From: Pteria penguin
Lineage: Eukaryota > Mollusca > Bivalvia > Pterioida > Pteriidae
Assembly: GCA_035048485.1 (NCBI GenBank)
Contig: CM068587.1
Location: 45,073,496 to 45,137,495, forward strand
Length of the DNA: 64,000 bases
Direction: 5' to 3'
Shown: in pieces, positions 17,704-29,999 of the stretch
How the letters are laid out: the number at the start of each line of letters is the position of its first letter
How positions within the stretch are numbered: the stretch's first letter is position 1
Program-made: the position numbers and the translations under genes
The notes under the pieces: model-generated
Database searches by the model: none
What the model was told of the DNA's origin: nothing
Seen by the model: only the letters and a program-made list of their open reading frames with translations

Positions 17704-20700
17704 CTACAAAACAGATAATTATACATGAAAAATTTCCAAACTTTTCGGTTTTATGTAAAGTATAAAAAATCATCCATTTAATCATTCAAGAACATTAATA
17801 TACTTGAATCTGTAAAAAATGAAGGTGGACCATGTGATTTGACACAAGGTAAGTTCAGACTCATGCTGTCCAACACACTTTGCAATATTTTGATATAAAA
17901 TGTAACAAAATTTTCCAAAATATGAAACCTTCTTTACCACAATTTCTGAAATAACCTTCGTTTTCATAATGAACAACCAGTTCAAAGAATACTGCAAATA
18001 ATTGCAACAGTTTTTGGGTCCAATGTAGGCAGGAGATGCCTCAAGTCATTTTACTTTTATCATAGAAAACAATAACTATAGCTTTACAATGTATTCTATG
18101 GAAATCTATTCTTTTACCATTATACTCTATCTATTGAAAGGCACGATAGATTCTTTTAACATCTACTTTAACAGATTATGCAAAACTGCCGGTCCCTTCA
18201 CTGAAGTATCTCACTTCTGTACGGATTCGAACTTGGGGCAAAGCCTTCTGTCAAGAATTTTGGTGGTGTTTTAAGAGTACTCCAGTGTCCTTCATCACAT
18301 GACGCTGTGCATCACCATATAGATGAAACAATTTTGGTGCAAGGCCCATACTGAATCCAAATATTGTATTGCAAATTTTTGTTGATTTTTTCAAACTCAA
18401 AGTTAACTTGGCATGACAATCTAGTGCCTGTTTTCCAAAAAGGAAATCACACAAAAGCTCCGCTAGTGTGGTACAAGACAACAAGTGTACAGAACACTTT
18501 TTATTTACAGTACACAACTTAACATCACAAGACGCTACATACCTTTGCTTCCTCTTGAGTCGCATTCTCTCAGATTCAGAGTCTGGAGACCTGGATGCTG
18601 TAAACAAATATATGAATAAAACATTTAATAATCATGTCATGTCATATAAAGCCTGTTATTGCAAGCACTTTTGTTTTAATTCTGTTTGGTGTATACATGT
18701 ACATGCATTTTCATATGTCATTAGACCTAAACCTCTGATAGCTAAATATAGTTCTCTTATTATGAACTAAAGTTTTCTACATGTGTTTTGACAAGCTAAC
18801 AAAAGTTAAATAGCAGTATGACAAGTGACTTTACCTTTTGTGCTTATCATAAACAATATGCTGATATGAATTCTTATTACAGTATAGTATAAAATATTTG
18901 TATATAGTAATAAAAAATCCGTTTCTTGGTATCCAAACTGCCTGTATGGCACATACAGAAAGCATATAGCATACTAGTTTGAGTAGACTAGATGACAGTC
19001 CTCTAGTGCAGGACTTTTCTAAGAAACCTCTCTTGTCACGTTAAGCATTGAGAAGAATCTAGTATGTGAGGCTTTAAGCAAGACCAATACGAGTCAGGAT
19101 TTCTTTGCAATGAATCAAATAGTTACCACACACATATGCAAATGATGATGTAAGCAAAGTGATACTTAGTTCACTATAGATGATGCATGCAAAGCGAAAC
19201 TTGGTTCATTATGGATGATACAAGCAAAGCCATACTTGGTTCATTTATACTTGGTTCATTATGGATGATGCAAGCAAAGTGATACTTGGTTCATTATGGA
19301 TGATGCAAGCAAAGCCATACTTGGTTCATTATGGATGATGCAAGCAAAGCCATACTTGGTTCTTTATGGATGATGCAAGCAAAGCCATACTTGGTTCACT
19401 ATAAATGATGCAAGCAAAGCCATACTTGGTTCATTATGGATGAAGTCTCCTATTGTGATACTTACAATCACTGCCCAAGCCTTTGAGAGAAACCAAAGTG
19501 TGAGCTACATCTTGTATGTCACGATCTGTAAGCAAAAATTACAAAACTTAGGTCATTAAGTACATCAACACAAGCCTGATAAAATCAACAATTCATATGA
19601 TGAAGCCATGATTTAGAATTTTTCATACAGTTATATACATCATTCAAGAAGATGATTTTGTTTATTTTGTCATCTAAATTTTTTCTCCAATATTCAACCA
19701 GATACATGTGTGCCCAGAGAACTAAAACTAATTGATACTCTCTGTTCTAGTTATAAACCAATTTCCTTCAACTTAAAATCCTACATAATGAAGGCTTTTC
19801 TACAAGGCACACAGATGTTTAACAGCATTTCAGGTCCCTAAACACAAAAACTGAAAAGCTTTTGAAAAATGACATACATTGCCTTTTACCCTACACACAC
19901 AAGACCAAAAATTATATATCTCTGTTTCCTGTCACCTGACCAAAAAATAGGGTAAGTAGGTAGGGAAAAATTTTTATTTTGGAAAAAAATTTATTTAATA
20001 CTTGGAGAATACAGTACATGACATCATATGTAGAAAACAGTACATGTACATTAAGGGTCCTCCACACCTTTAAAATATGTTAATCAAACCAGCACATGTA
20101 CATGTATATCAAACCAGCACAAACTGGGGTAGTATTCAAAGATATGATATGACTTGCAAATGACGTAAAAAATTATAGTTTAAATATTCATAAAAAAGCA
20201 AAACCTCCTACAGTATTCAAACTTGGGATATGTGAGTCAATAACCTAGTGTTATATCAACTGAGCTAGGGTGCACATATACTATTTAAATTCTAAAAATA
20301 AATACAGTTTCGTAATACATTTAAACTGCCATATTGTGACAAACTGTCATAAAAAGTGTCAGTTCCAGGGTGTGGAGAAACCTTAACAGTGCACAGACAG
20401 TTAAAATAAAAGATTTTAAATTTTCCATATGGTCTTTAAATTCTATGGACAACCCGCTTACTAGCTTCAATATTTCGCCACACCAAACGTTAATTATTAT
20501 CAGCTATTGATTTTGTTTTCTGTGTTTATCTTTTATAAATCATGATGAAGTAACTGTTTTACTATATGTATGTATACTGTTTCCTTTGTAATAAAGTACT
20601 GAAATAAATTTCTATGTTTGTGATATATTTTACCTCAACTTTAAACAGGCGAAATAATTAATGGTATAAATTAGAAGACCAGGATCTGGGTTTCTTCATC

Positions 20701-23700
20701 GCAAATCCATGAGTATAATCAAGAGTTAGTCTTTATATTGAAGTAACTACATTGTACATTGAAAGTATATAATTATGGGGGGAAAATCAGTTTTTGTGGT
20801 AAATATCATCATAATCTACTAGATGAGTGGTAATTTCGGTAACATTATTGGTAATTTCGGTAACTTATTCGGAAATTTTGGTGGTAAGTTCGGCATTTAT
20901 ATGGATCCGAAGCCATCGCCATGTTGCATAGTCAACGTTTATCATGCACTTTATCGACAGAAACGCTCGAGTTGTGTTTCCAAACATTTACGACTCTTTT
21001 GTTAAACGTAAAAAAAGTTCGGTCAACTTTGTCGGTCAACTTTGTTATTTCTGGAAAATATACAAAATCGGAAAAATTTAGTGTCGGAGGATAAAATATA
21101 GGGTTGGTCGGGCAACCGGAAACAGACATATGTATATATTTTTTTGGCTTAACCTCTCTACACTCTCCCTCTAGTTCCCCTTTGGATCCTTACTTTTAAC
21201 TCTCTAAATGAAGAGTGTTTCACCTGATAAGTACATGTACATCACAGATTAATCCTAACCTGGGGCATGTACAATTTCTCACCTGACCTATTACATTGTT
21301 CTTTATTACCAATCAATCATATCCCTTTGCCTTTCACATACTCCAAATCATGCGTTTATGTTTTGATTCCACCTTCATTGTGCATAAGCAAATGCCGACA
21401 TAACAATCGCAAAAATTATTTCATAAATTTGAAACCACTAAGTACAGTGTACTGATCTTGACTGACCAAATCTCAAGTGTACTAAAAATAATGAAAAACA
21501 AAAGCATGAAATACATTGTTTAGTCATCCAAAAACTGGGGAGAATAATGTATACTTCTATTACGTCATCATGGAAAACTTAAATCCCCTCCCCCTTTCCA
21601 CACAAAATAAATAAACTAAATCAATAAATATATTTAAATAAACAGTATGTGATAGACAGCTTACTTTAACCTCTAGAACAGAATTCTCGTTACTTTCTGA
21701 ATATCGCAAAGATTATGTTTAAAAGAAGCTTAGCTCTCCAGCTAACCACTCCAAATACCGGCTGCATTAAATCAACTATTGAAATTATAACATCTGTGCA
21801 GATGAATATTTGTCGTTACTATGGTAACATATACACAGATGTCCCTGGACAAAGACAAAGTAAATTTCCCGTGTTATCAGACTGTCGATCTATTGACACG
21901 GCAGCGGTTATTTACCGCGACACTTACTATAATAGTAATATAAAGACTGTATAACACTGGTTAAGCATGGGTGAGGGCATCAGTGTCAGTTTTATTTATC
22001 AAATGTACATAAACTGGGTTCGAATGGAAAGGTGGGTGAATCTTACAAGGCAATCTATCATGATCAGACATCGAAATCCAAATTTATTGCCCTAATTATC
22101 GTTTCACTTGTATTACGGTAAGCCACCTCTTTTCGGTATAAATTGGCATTAAAGGAATTGAACCTAAGCTCGTCAGAAGAGTGCTCACTCGCCAAATATA
22201 GACATCCTAAATGAAAGTTATTCCACCTTTTCCGCTAAAGACATACAGCAATGTACCTCAGTTCAACTGGAGAGAGAGCTTTCGCGCGATTTTCAAACAT
22301 ACATGTACAAATGAAACAGTTCAAATCTAAATGAGAGTGAAAATGAAAATGGATGTGTTTTGATCGCCCCCTTCTCTTAGGGTTTCAAAACCACAGTTAC
22401 ACAGCTCGACGATTATGTTCAGAATTACCACATGCATCAAACTATATGCACCACTGACTTTCTCGTGGTTCTGACTTACACGAGTACACGGCAATGGAAA
22501 CTTACTCATTTGCCTCAATATCATAGTTGTTGCAAAATACGGGAATGTTTGCGGTCTAAAACGCAGGATATCAGTTACGTTTTAGATAGTAGGTCATGTT
22601 TAATTCACTAGGTATGCCAATTTTGATCCAAACAATGAAATGAATATGTTTTAGAGAGATAAGGACCGTCGTCCATACTTACTCCAATAGCCATTGATAT
22701 GGAAGTCGTTATTGGATAGTCTCTCATGTTTCCCTTGATTATATAGGGGCTGCGACAAAGGGACATGTAATCGTGGAATTCTTACGGGACCATTAACCCA
22801 ATAAAGAGACCAGTATATAACCTGGTATAATGAAATACTTTGTAGTTCACATTTCCAGATTGGATGCATTTTTCTCTTCTCTTTTCATTGATAACCAATG
22901 AAATTGTTTTCCTATTTTATGAGAGGTGCACAAAGTAATTTTCCCAGTAAGCACCAGCCTTGAAAGGTGGATGCCATACGCAGTTCAATTGGTATGAGCA
23001 CAAAAAAATCAACTTACCAATGTCATAGTTAGACTGTGCCAGTCTTCGACTGAGGAAGGGAAACAAATCTGTGAAAACACAAAGGCAAATTTTAAATACA
23101 GTATCAAGAACAATGAATCAGCTATACAATAGTGTGGTTGACCCTGTGAATTATAGGTATTTAAATGGATGCACATGTTTATTTTATGTAAATGGTAAAA
23201 CTGTCTTCCATTTGAATCTAACATTGGGGTCTGTCTAAATTTCAAACTGAATTTTTATTTAATAAAACACATACGGAAAATATCAGGATAATCTTATACT
23301 TACGAGGTGAAATGGTATTTGGTCCAAACCTTGGGGTCAAAGGTAAAGGTCGCCCGCCACTGAAAGGAAGGAAAAGGAATACATTTAGACTAAAAATTCA
23401 GTCATAAAATCTAAATGTCAACTACAAATCTGATATTTTCTGGGTTATTAAATCAGTTCATGTTATTTGCAAGCTCCATTTCTCCATCACTAGACTAGCA
23501 CCTTAAAATACTGATAGCAATCTATAGAAGGTCATATAGTTTTAGGGTTACTATGGAAACCCATTAACTTCCTCCACTGTAGTCTAACAAGCTGTCCTAC
23601 ACACGGTAATAAATTTTCCTATTCTTGATTTGCAACTGACAAACCGTGATGTAATATGGCAGCATTTCGTGATGTTTCAATGAGTAGTGTTTAGGAATCA

Positions 23701-26127
23701 TGTACAATGGGACATTTTTATAAAAAAAACTTACTTCTGAATAAATGTATACTGGTGTGTAGGCTGTGGGTTAGCCAGCATCTGTAGTTGGTGGTAGGGA
23801 TGATAGGGAGTCTTACGTAGAGCTTGCAGTAAGTTTGGTCTGTAGTCTGGGTCTATACACCATAGCGAACCTTTCCCAATACTCTGGAAATAAAAAAAAA
23901 CATTTCACATAAAACGACGGAGACATGCCATGGTTAGTCAAGTCGTAAAAACAAAATATAATTCAATTCAGACTGAAACATCTCTTCAGTCTAAGTTACC
24001 AATATATTGGCCTGGATTGGTTTCTTATGGATCAAAAAGCGGTCTGGTTTCGGGAAGATATCAAGATCTCGTGTTTCGACTAGAAAGCATATGCGGGCTG
24101 TCAAACTCGACCCCCCCCCCTCTTTTATTCCCACTACCAGCACTTATTCATATCGTTTAAACAACGGGCATTTTGCGTAGCTGTGTGTTTACTTCAATCA
24201 CACAATAAACATATCGTAGTAACGAGTTAGATATTTCCTGCACTTGATCAAGGAAGTGACCTCAGCACTATACGCCGCCAGTCGTACATGTTTACGCGTA
24301 GCCCTCTCATTAGTGCCTGTCTTTACGCCGCACATATGTTTAGTCCCTCGACCTTCGTTTGCATAACGTTAGGTTTCACTGAATCCAATACGTTTGAGTG
24401 TATCATCCATTCATCATGTCAACCGTCACCTCTGCAATGTTAACTAAAATATTCTGCGCATGTTAAAATAATAAGCCTTATTGTTACAAGTATAGGTAAA
24501 TTAACGGCTTAGGTGTAAGAAAAAAAAGAACGGGGTCGTGGGTCTTTAGATAATTTATTCTGTCTAAAAAAAGCAAATAATTTTCGAAAATTGTTTGTTT
24601 ACAACCCATTCATCCATCCCCCCTTTCCTGACGCAAAATTTTACATTTTAGAAATATGCGGGATAAAAAATTCCCGCAACCCCCCCCCCCCCTCTCTCCA
24701 CCCCGGTGTTTTTGACCTGCCTATTACAGGAAGAATATTTTGAAATATTCACACACTTAAAAGGTAAAACGCATTACAAATGGTGGCTGAGGAGCCCTTA
24801 GAGATAAATGATAAGTTGTCGAGATAAGGCTCTCATGTTCGGACAGAACTCTACCACAATCAGTCCACTTTATCTAGTGTGAACCACACTTCTACTTCAC
24901 ACAGGGACCTTCCCGCCAGGTGGCGCACCTGACAGTTCAAATACCTTCCGTGGAGTATGCACCTTGTCTAATTTATCATTCTTCTCTCCCCACAACATAA
25001 ATAACCATTGATTCGTGTAACATCTTGATTTTTTCTCAAACGAGAATAATGGCTTGTATCATATCGTTTTGTTTTAGCATGTTTAACGATCATGAAACAG
25101 GTGTGAAAACATATTATTCTCGTGTGTCTTCGATTGAAACCACTTTAACTTGCGTTGCTATAGCAATAGAATGAGCTTGATCACGTGGCCGGTGAGAAAT
25201 GCCAGATGAATTTCTCGGCTTGCGTATTTTCGTGGGAAAGTTTTATAAACGTTCATTACATAACTGCTATGAGAGACCGTCATTGCGGCTTTCTTGTTAC
25301 AAATAAAATTTGTTTGCCAAATTTCACAGGATTTCTTTGTTAGTAAGTGTGATAATCGCACGGAGGTTTGAAAACTTAGTAATCATCGAGACCATGGCCA
25401 TAAATTCTCAAAATTCAGTTATGACAAATCACGTCAAATGTATTTCATAATGGTGTATTACAGTAAAACTTATACAACAGAGGCTGATTGAATAGGAAAT
25501 CTCACCTGTCCGCGATCTTTGTCCACCTTCTTGAAACACTTGTTTAGGGACAAGTTGTGGCGCACAGAGTTCTTCCAACCCGTCGGAGCGTGTTGGAAAT
25601 ACGGAAAATGAGTTAAAATCCATGAATAAATGTCTTTAACCGGCAGTTTTTTCTGGGGCGAATCTTCGATGGCCATGAAAATGAGGCAGCTGAAGGAGTA
25701 AGGAGGTTTACTGTTGACGTGTTTCTGCGGGTTGTATGGCACGTGAGGAGGGTGTGTCGGATTGATGTGGTTGCCATCACCGTTCTCCTTTTGGTCCTCG
25801 TCGCTGCAGTCGTCTTCACCACATGTAATGTTTTTCAGTAAATTACTGTCCTGAAGCCAGGATAAACTGGTCAAATCATCGTCATCGTCCACAGCTCCCT
25901 TCTCAAGTCGTAATTCTGCGAAACAACTAGAACTGAGAAAATCCTCCTTCATGTCGTCATCTTCATCGTCAGATTCCGGCTGCATGCACTGTAGGGCACG
26001 AGACAGAGCGCTACCGGGGAAGCTCTGACTCAAACTGTTCACTAACCTCTCCCTCTTGGAGGCGTCACTCTCCTCTTGGCGATTTCCAGGCACCATTGTC
26101 GCTAGTTCTTAATACATGTGGAAATAC
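17235..26127 (-). CDS. FOXN3: FOXN3 (FoxN2/3) forkhead transcription factor, complete coding region
   Basis: A nuclear forkhead transcription factor; vertebrate FOXN3 (CHES1) acts mainly as a repressor linked to cell-cycle checkpoints and development. Seven coding exons on the minus strand (26096-25506, 23883-23735, 23359-23304, 23068-23018, 19525-19466, 18597-18543, 17703-17235) join in phase to 1431 bp, 476 residues, close to human FOXN3 (about 470-490). Residues 1-128 are acidic and hold [16 protein letters not shown], a conserved FoxN2/3 motif. The forkhead domain spans about 129-222 ([18 protein letters not shown], then [18 protein letters not shown], then [11 protein letters not shown]). 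A GRPLPLTP segment and a C-terminal ALLNLAGIR also match FOXN3. The start ATG has A at -3 and G at +4, preceded by a splice acceptor in the 5' UTR. The gene converges on DPH6. Confidence 0.95.
18543..18597 (-). CDS. FOXN3: FOXN3 coding exon 6 (55 bp)
   Basis: The acceptor is TTTGTTTACAG and the donor AAAG|GTATGT. It reads [18 protein letters not shown], a Ser/acidic stretch followed by a basic cluster that could serve in nuclear localisation. Phase 1 in, phase 2 out. Confidence 0.85.
19141..19442. repeat. 35-bp minisatellite, about 8-9 units, in FOXN3 intron
   Basis: The unit is CATACTTGGTTCATTATGGA followed by TGATGCAAGCAAAGC, with GATACTTGG and TTCACTATA variants and one partial duplication at 19240. 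It ends about 23 bp from FOXN3 exon 5. Confidence 0.95.
19466..19525 (-). CDS. FOXN3: FOXN3 coding exon 5 (60 bp)
   Basis: The acceptor is TTGCTTACAG and the donor T|GTAAGT. Phase 1 at both ends. It reads [21 protein letters not shown] 35-bp minisatellite begins about 23 bp beyond its donor. Confidence 0.85.
19922..21125. mobile_element. Candidate DNA transposon remnant with imperfect TIRs
   Basis: The left end CTGTTTCCTGTCACCTGACC pairs with the complement of the right end, CTGTTTCCGGTTGCCCGACC, and the similarity continues weakly inwards. The unit is 1.2 kb with no transposase frame. Near the right end are short GGTAATTTCGGTAAC repeats (20828-20890). No convincing target duplication. Confidence 0.45.
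23018..23068 (-). CDS. FOXN3: FOXN3 coding exon 4 (51 bp)
   Basis: The acceptor is GTTTTCACAG and the donor G|GTAAGTT. Phase 1 at both ends. It reads [17 protein letters not shown]. This segment is not clearly conserved; the call rests on splice sites, phase and position. Confidence 0.8.
23304..23359 (-). CDS. FOXN3: FOXN3 coding exon 3 (56 bp)
   Basis: A short exon between CTTTCAG and C|GTAAGT. It reads (N)[18 protein letters not shown], corresponding to the VRPLPITP segment of vertebrate FOXN3. It enters in phase 2 and leaves in phase 1, consistent with its neighbours. Confidence 0.9.
23735..23883 (-). CDS. FOXN3: FOXN3 coding exon 2: forkhead wing region
   Basis: The acceptor TTTATTTCCAG on the minus strand leads into [20 protein letters not shown], then [10 protein letters not shown], the wing 2 region of FoxN2/3. 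It exits in phase 2 at CAGAA|GTAAG. It continues the GQ codon of exon 1 in phase 0. Confidence 0.95.
24912..24926 (+). promoter_or_regulatory. CTCF-like motif in first FOXN3 coding intron
   Basis: CCCGCCAGGTGGCGC closely resembles the bilaterian CTCF core (CCNNNAGGNGGCGC). It is also flanked by CAGGTG/CACCTG E-boxes. Motif match only. Confidence 0.4.
25506..26096 (-). CDS. FOXN3: FOXN3 coding exon 1: acidic N-terminus and most of forkhead domain
   Basis: 197 codons from ATG to GGACAG|GTGAG. It begins [20 protein letters not shown], has runs of Asp and Glu at residues 43-52, 70-74 and 95-102, and carries forkhead helices 1-3, including the recognition helix [13 protein letters not shown]. The exon ends in DKDRGQ, the usual intron position within the FOXN2/3 forkhead. 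The 31 bp upstream (26097-26127) are 5' UTR in the same exon, following TGTTTCAG. Confidence 0.96.
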
Positions 26128-28380
26128 CTGAAACAGAACAAAACAAAATGTACCAATCTGCTTTAAATATATACATTTATAATAAAGAAAGAACAACGAT
26201 AATATATCAGCACCTTCTAATGTACCTAATGCAAAAAAAGTATCAGTGTTAATTGTCACTGCAGTTCTTTCGATCAATTACTGAAGTATCAATTAAACAT
26301 CTGTCAGCCTTATCAAGCATATCTGAATATCTTCCCATACACGTTTAAATTTTCTATAAACTCTCCATCAAAGAATTGTTTATGTTTCCATAGTGACAGG
26401 TGAACTTGAAAATGTTCAGGATAAAAAGGACGCTATCCAGCCGAGGAAGGTTATTGTATGGAGAAGCCGTCATTACGATATCCTCCCCTATTGTGAAAGA
26501 TTGTCAAGCCGGCCTAGATTTCAATGGACTCCATGGCGGGAAGCCTTTTTTAATTTTGCGAGTTATTCTTTTAAAATACTATCACGATCACTCACTGTTG
26601 TTACAAGTCTTTTTACAACCTAGTGTGTTGTCTCTGAATAGATCAAATCTGCGTTTATATATATTATGAAATAGCCATAGATCGACTCTTTAATTAGACC
26701 GGTTGTATGAAACAAATATGATATATACAGTTACATGTACCTCATACCATCAAACGAAATATGAATTAACACATAAATATATACATGTTATGCCCTTCCT
26801 AATAAATACTCAGTTTAACCTCTATCATTAAACAATTACTCGTTTTCCTGAAGTATATCTCAATTATCATTGCTATTAACGATAAAATTGCTCATTAAAC
26901 TCGGCCTAATTATTAAATGTTTGATGTCCTCTGGGTAATCACCTTGCATTTTCTTATAATTGTCATAGCAATAAATTCCATGTACTCCACTGATACAACA
27001 GTTTACTGTATCTGTCTGCTCATCTTATGTCAGAAATGTTTAATTTGTTACTATAGCAACTTCAAAACATGAAATAAACATATACTGGCTTCTGTACCAT
27101 TTATGCGCGATTACTTTTTAATCTACTTTCAACTTGAAGCTTACTTTCTTAAAACTTTTCAAGAATTTCTCCATAGTATTGATCCTTCAATCACGTCAAT
27201 AATTATACGAGAATTCATTTCACAAGAAAATCCATATTCAACACAAAAGATTCCCAGAATATCAGGATGTTCAAGTCACATGGCATGTTGCCTTGACGTG
27301 ATGTAAACAATTTTGTAACACATTTGCTGATTGGTTAGTGTTCAGAGGATGAAAACACCGTTACCCAGGTATCTATCTTACCTGATCGATAATTAGATAT
27401 TAACATGTAAGCTGGAACAAGACAGATTATTTGAGGTAAATAAGACTTATAAAAAAGTATTTTTCATTATTATCTTTTTACTTTTTATTTTCTACAGTCA
27501 CACAGAACTCTAAATTAAATTACCAGTAATAACTTCTCATATAATTTGTTCATCCCTTAATTCTTAAAGTGTGTTAAGAGGAAATTCGGTCCAACATGTC
27601 CATCTGAAGTGTTCGTTAAATGAACTTCGGTAGTATTTAACATTCAGTGCTTTATTAGTTAGATAACTAGATGGAATTTGAATTAGTAGTCAAGACATCA
27701 CGGTATCTCGATCAGGCAGTATCTCATTGTGTCGACTTTTCACAACAACGCCACATTAATTTATATAAGTAACATGTGGATGACTTAATCGTATCTTATT
27801 TATCACATAAGACAAAATGGCGAAGACGTGTTTATATATTTGACTTGTATGTTCAAACGAATTCAGTTTATATATATACTTCAAACATCTCCATCAAATC
27901 TAAACCACAGTAATTTGACATTTAAACTGTATTCATACCTACTATACATTTCACACATTCTTAAAATTACACCTACCTATTGATCTATTGAAATAGATCA
28001 TAGTAAATTTAAAGTTCTTGATTCTTCAATGAAATTCTTTAATGAAATGGAGTTGTAAAATTTAAACCCCAAACAGCTGATCGAACAATATAAACAAATC
28101 GAAGGGGATATCAACAGCTATCTACTGAATTACGTAGTCAATGAGGGATTCGTCTCTTGTTTACTTTACAACGCTGGATTATACTTTAACCCATACCCTA
28201 TCTTGAATAAATCGTGAACATACAACATAAATTAGACACCTTATCCTGTAAAGATTACGTCCTTGATCGGTTTAGGTCGCCCTTCCGAGCACATTCAAGG
28301 CTTAGCAGATATATCCATATTGTTATAAAACCTGCCACATAAACACTTCATGAAATCCTTTAATAAACTTCCCGATTGGG
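26128..28380. other. Probable FOXN3 5' UTR intron; no gene seen
   Basis: AT-rich single-copy sequence with no recognisable coding exon or repeat. Because the FOXN3 start exon is preceded by a splice acceptor at 26128-26130, this stretch is most simply intronic. Confidence 0.5.
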
Positions 28381-29220
28381 AGAAAAAACTGTCACTCACC
28401 GTCTCTTAAAACTTATCTGTACCACACGAGAGTTATGTCAAATCCTGACCCACTTACAAAGTTCATGAAAAACTTTCTCAAAATTTTCACAAAGTTTGGG
28501 GAAAAGATGGCCGTCACTATGCACACCAACTCATCACCTAGAGAACTGTATGATGGGATAGTGTATCTACATCTTCTTAGCTCTCATTGGCTAATCTCAA
28601 TGAACATCCTTCCTAACTGGCTGAGCGCCTCACACATGTCATTAACTATTTTTATCCCCTGTGCCCCCATAGCTAGTCGTGCATCATCACTATAGTAACA
28701 TGGCGCAGTTGCCCTAGCAACGTACGATAATGACTGGTAACTTGCAAATACTTTAAATACGAAGTCCCCAAGGCATGCGGAGTGGACCAGGAAAACAATA
28801 ACACCTACCTGAACCTGTCATAAGATCTTCAAGAGACATGTGAAGAGACGGATAAATTTTATGTAAAACAAATACCCACAGGGCTGAAGACCAGCTGCGT
28901 CGAGGGCAAAGTTTTCTTTATAATCACAGTTAGGACATAATGATGACCACAGGGTCGATTAATTACACAGCGGGGGAAAAGCTTATTCACACTTCCACTT
29001 TCCCATTAAATACCAGAAAATATGATCGTGGAAATCATTGATAATGATCACCTAACTAGGCTCATTGTATTGATTCAAGCACTTTTACCATAATTTAATA
29101 AACTTACCAAATGTTGCAAGTTTTTACGCTAGAAAAATCCTAAAATGACACAACATCCAGAAACTCGGTAAAGAAGAAAATAAGTAAGTAATGCATGAGT
29201 TCACAGTAGCTTTATAAACA
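28380..29220 (-). promoter_or_regulatory. FOXN3: Candidate FOXN3 first exon(s) and promoter
   Basis: On the minus strand there are good splice donors at 28398 (G|GTGAGTGAC), 28808 (CAG|GTAGGTG) and 29105 (TTG|GTAAGTT). A minus-strand TATAAA at 29211-29216 lies about 30 bp before a possible transcription start near 29180, which would give a 5' UTR exon of roughly 29106-29180. An inverted CCAAT (CTCATTGGCTAAT) and an X-box occur nearby. Which donor is used cannot be decided without transcripts. Confidence 0.3.
28708..28721. promoter_or_regulatory. RFX X-box motif
   Basis: GTTGCCCTAGCAAC fits the X-box consensus GTNRCC-spacer-RGYAAC with both half-sites intact. RFX factors bind such sites in ciliary and neural gene promoters. 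Confidence 0.5.
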
Positions 29221-29747
29221 TGTACAGCAAGTAGATCAGTTCGTCACGAGGTAGCGCCGACGGTTTTATCTGTATCTCGATCACAGTGTACGTAGATGCC
29301 TTCTTATCTAGCGTCAACTGAATGTATAAAGCGCCCCACTAGCTTTGTCGTCATCTGTATAAACAGCCGGCTTCCCTGAATCGGTCACTGATTATGTCCC
29401 TTTCGTGATTACCCTCTACTAGTGACTTCTAAATCTGTTTAGCGTCCATAGCCACGTCCCCAGGACTCGGTGCTGGATCAATACAGTAACATGTGCTTTT
29501 AACTCTCGATGTGATGGTGTCAATGACGAGACTTTCAGATCTTGCCATCCCTAACTCTTAATTTACAGGGCTCACATCGTCAACATGATCAGAGGGAGAA
29601 GAAGAAGGGGACATAACTTATAGTTATATACTTAAATCATGAGAACTAAAGGGAAATTTAATAACATGTAGCTTTATGCTATGAATTTTATAACCTCAAC
29701 TTTCGACTGAATCATAAAGTATATATTTCCTGTGCTTATACCTTGGG

Positions 29748-29990
29748 GGCTTAAGAGCGAATCTAGGGGATACGAAGAGGGCTCGATAATACCCCCTTAT
29801 AAGAGCGGATTTAGGGGGTAGGAAGAGGGCTCGATAACACCTCTTATAGGATCGGATCTAGGGGATACGAAGAGGGCTCGATAATACCCTCTTATAAGAG
29901 CGGATCTAGGGGGTAGGAAGAGGGCTCGATAACACCTTATAGGATCGGATCTAGGGGGTAGGAAGAGGGCTCGATAAAACCTCCTTATAA
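29748..29990. repeat. 47-48-bp tandem repeat, 5 units
   Basis: The unit contains GCGGATCTAGGGGGTAGGAA then GAGGGCTCGATAACACC and TTATAAGA/TTATAGGA. Two subtypes alternate (GGGGATACGAAG and GGGGGTAGGAAG), suggesting a two-unit amplification. The minus-strand open frame through it is periodic and is not counted as a gene. Confidence 0.93.
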
Positions 29991-29999
29991 GAAACACTT

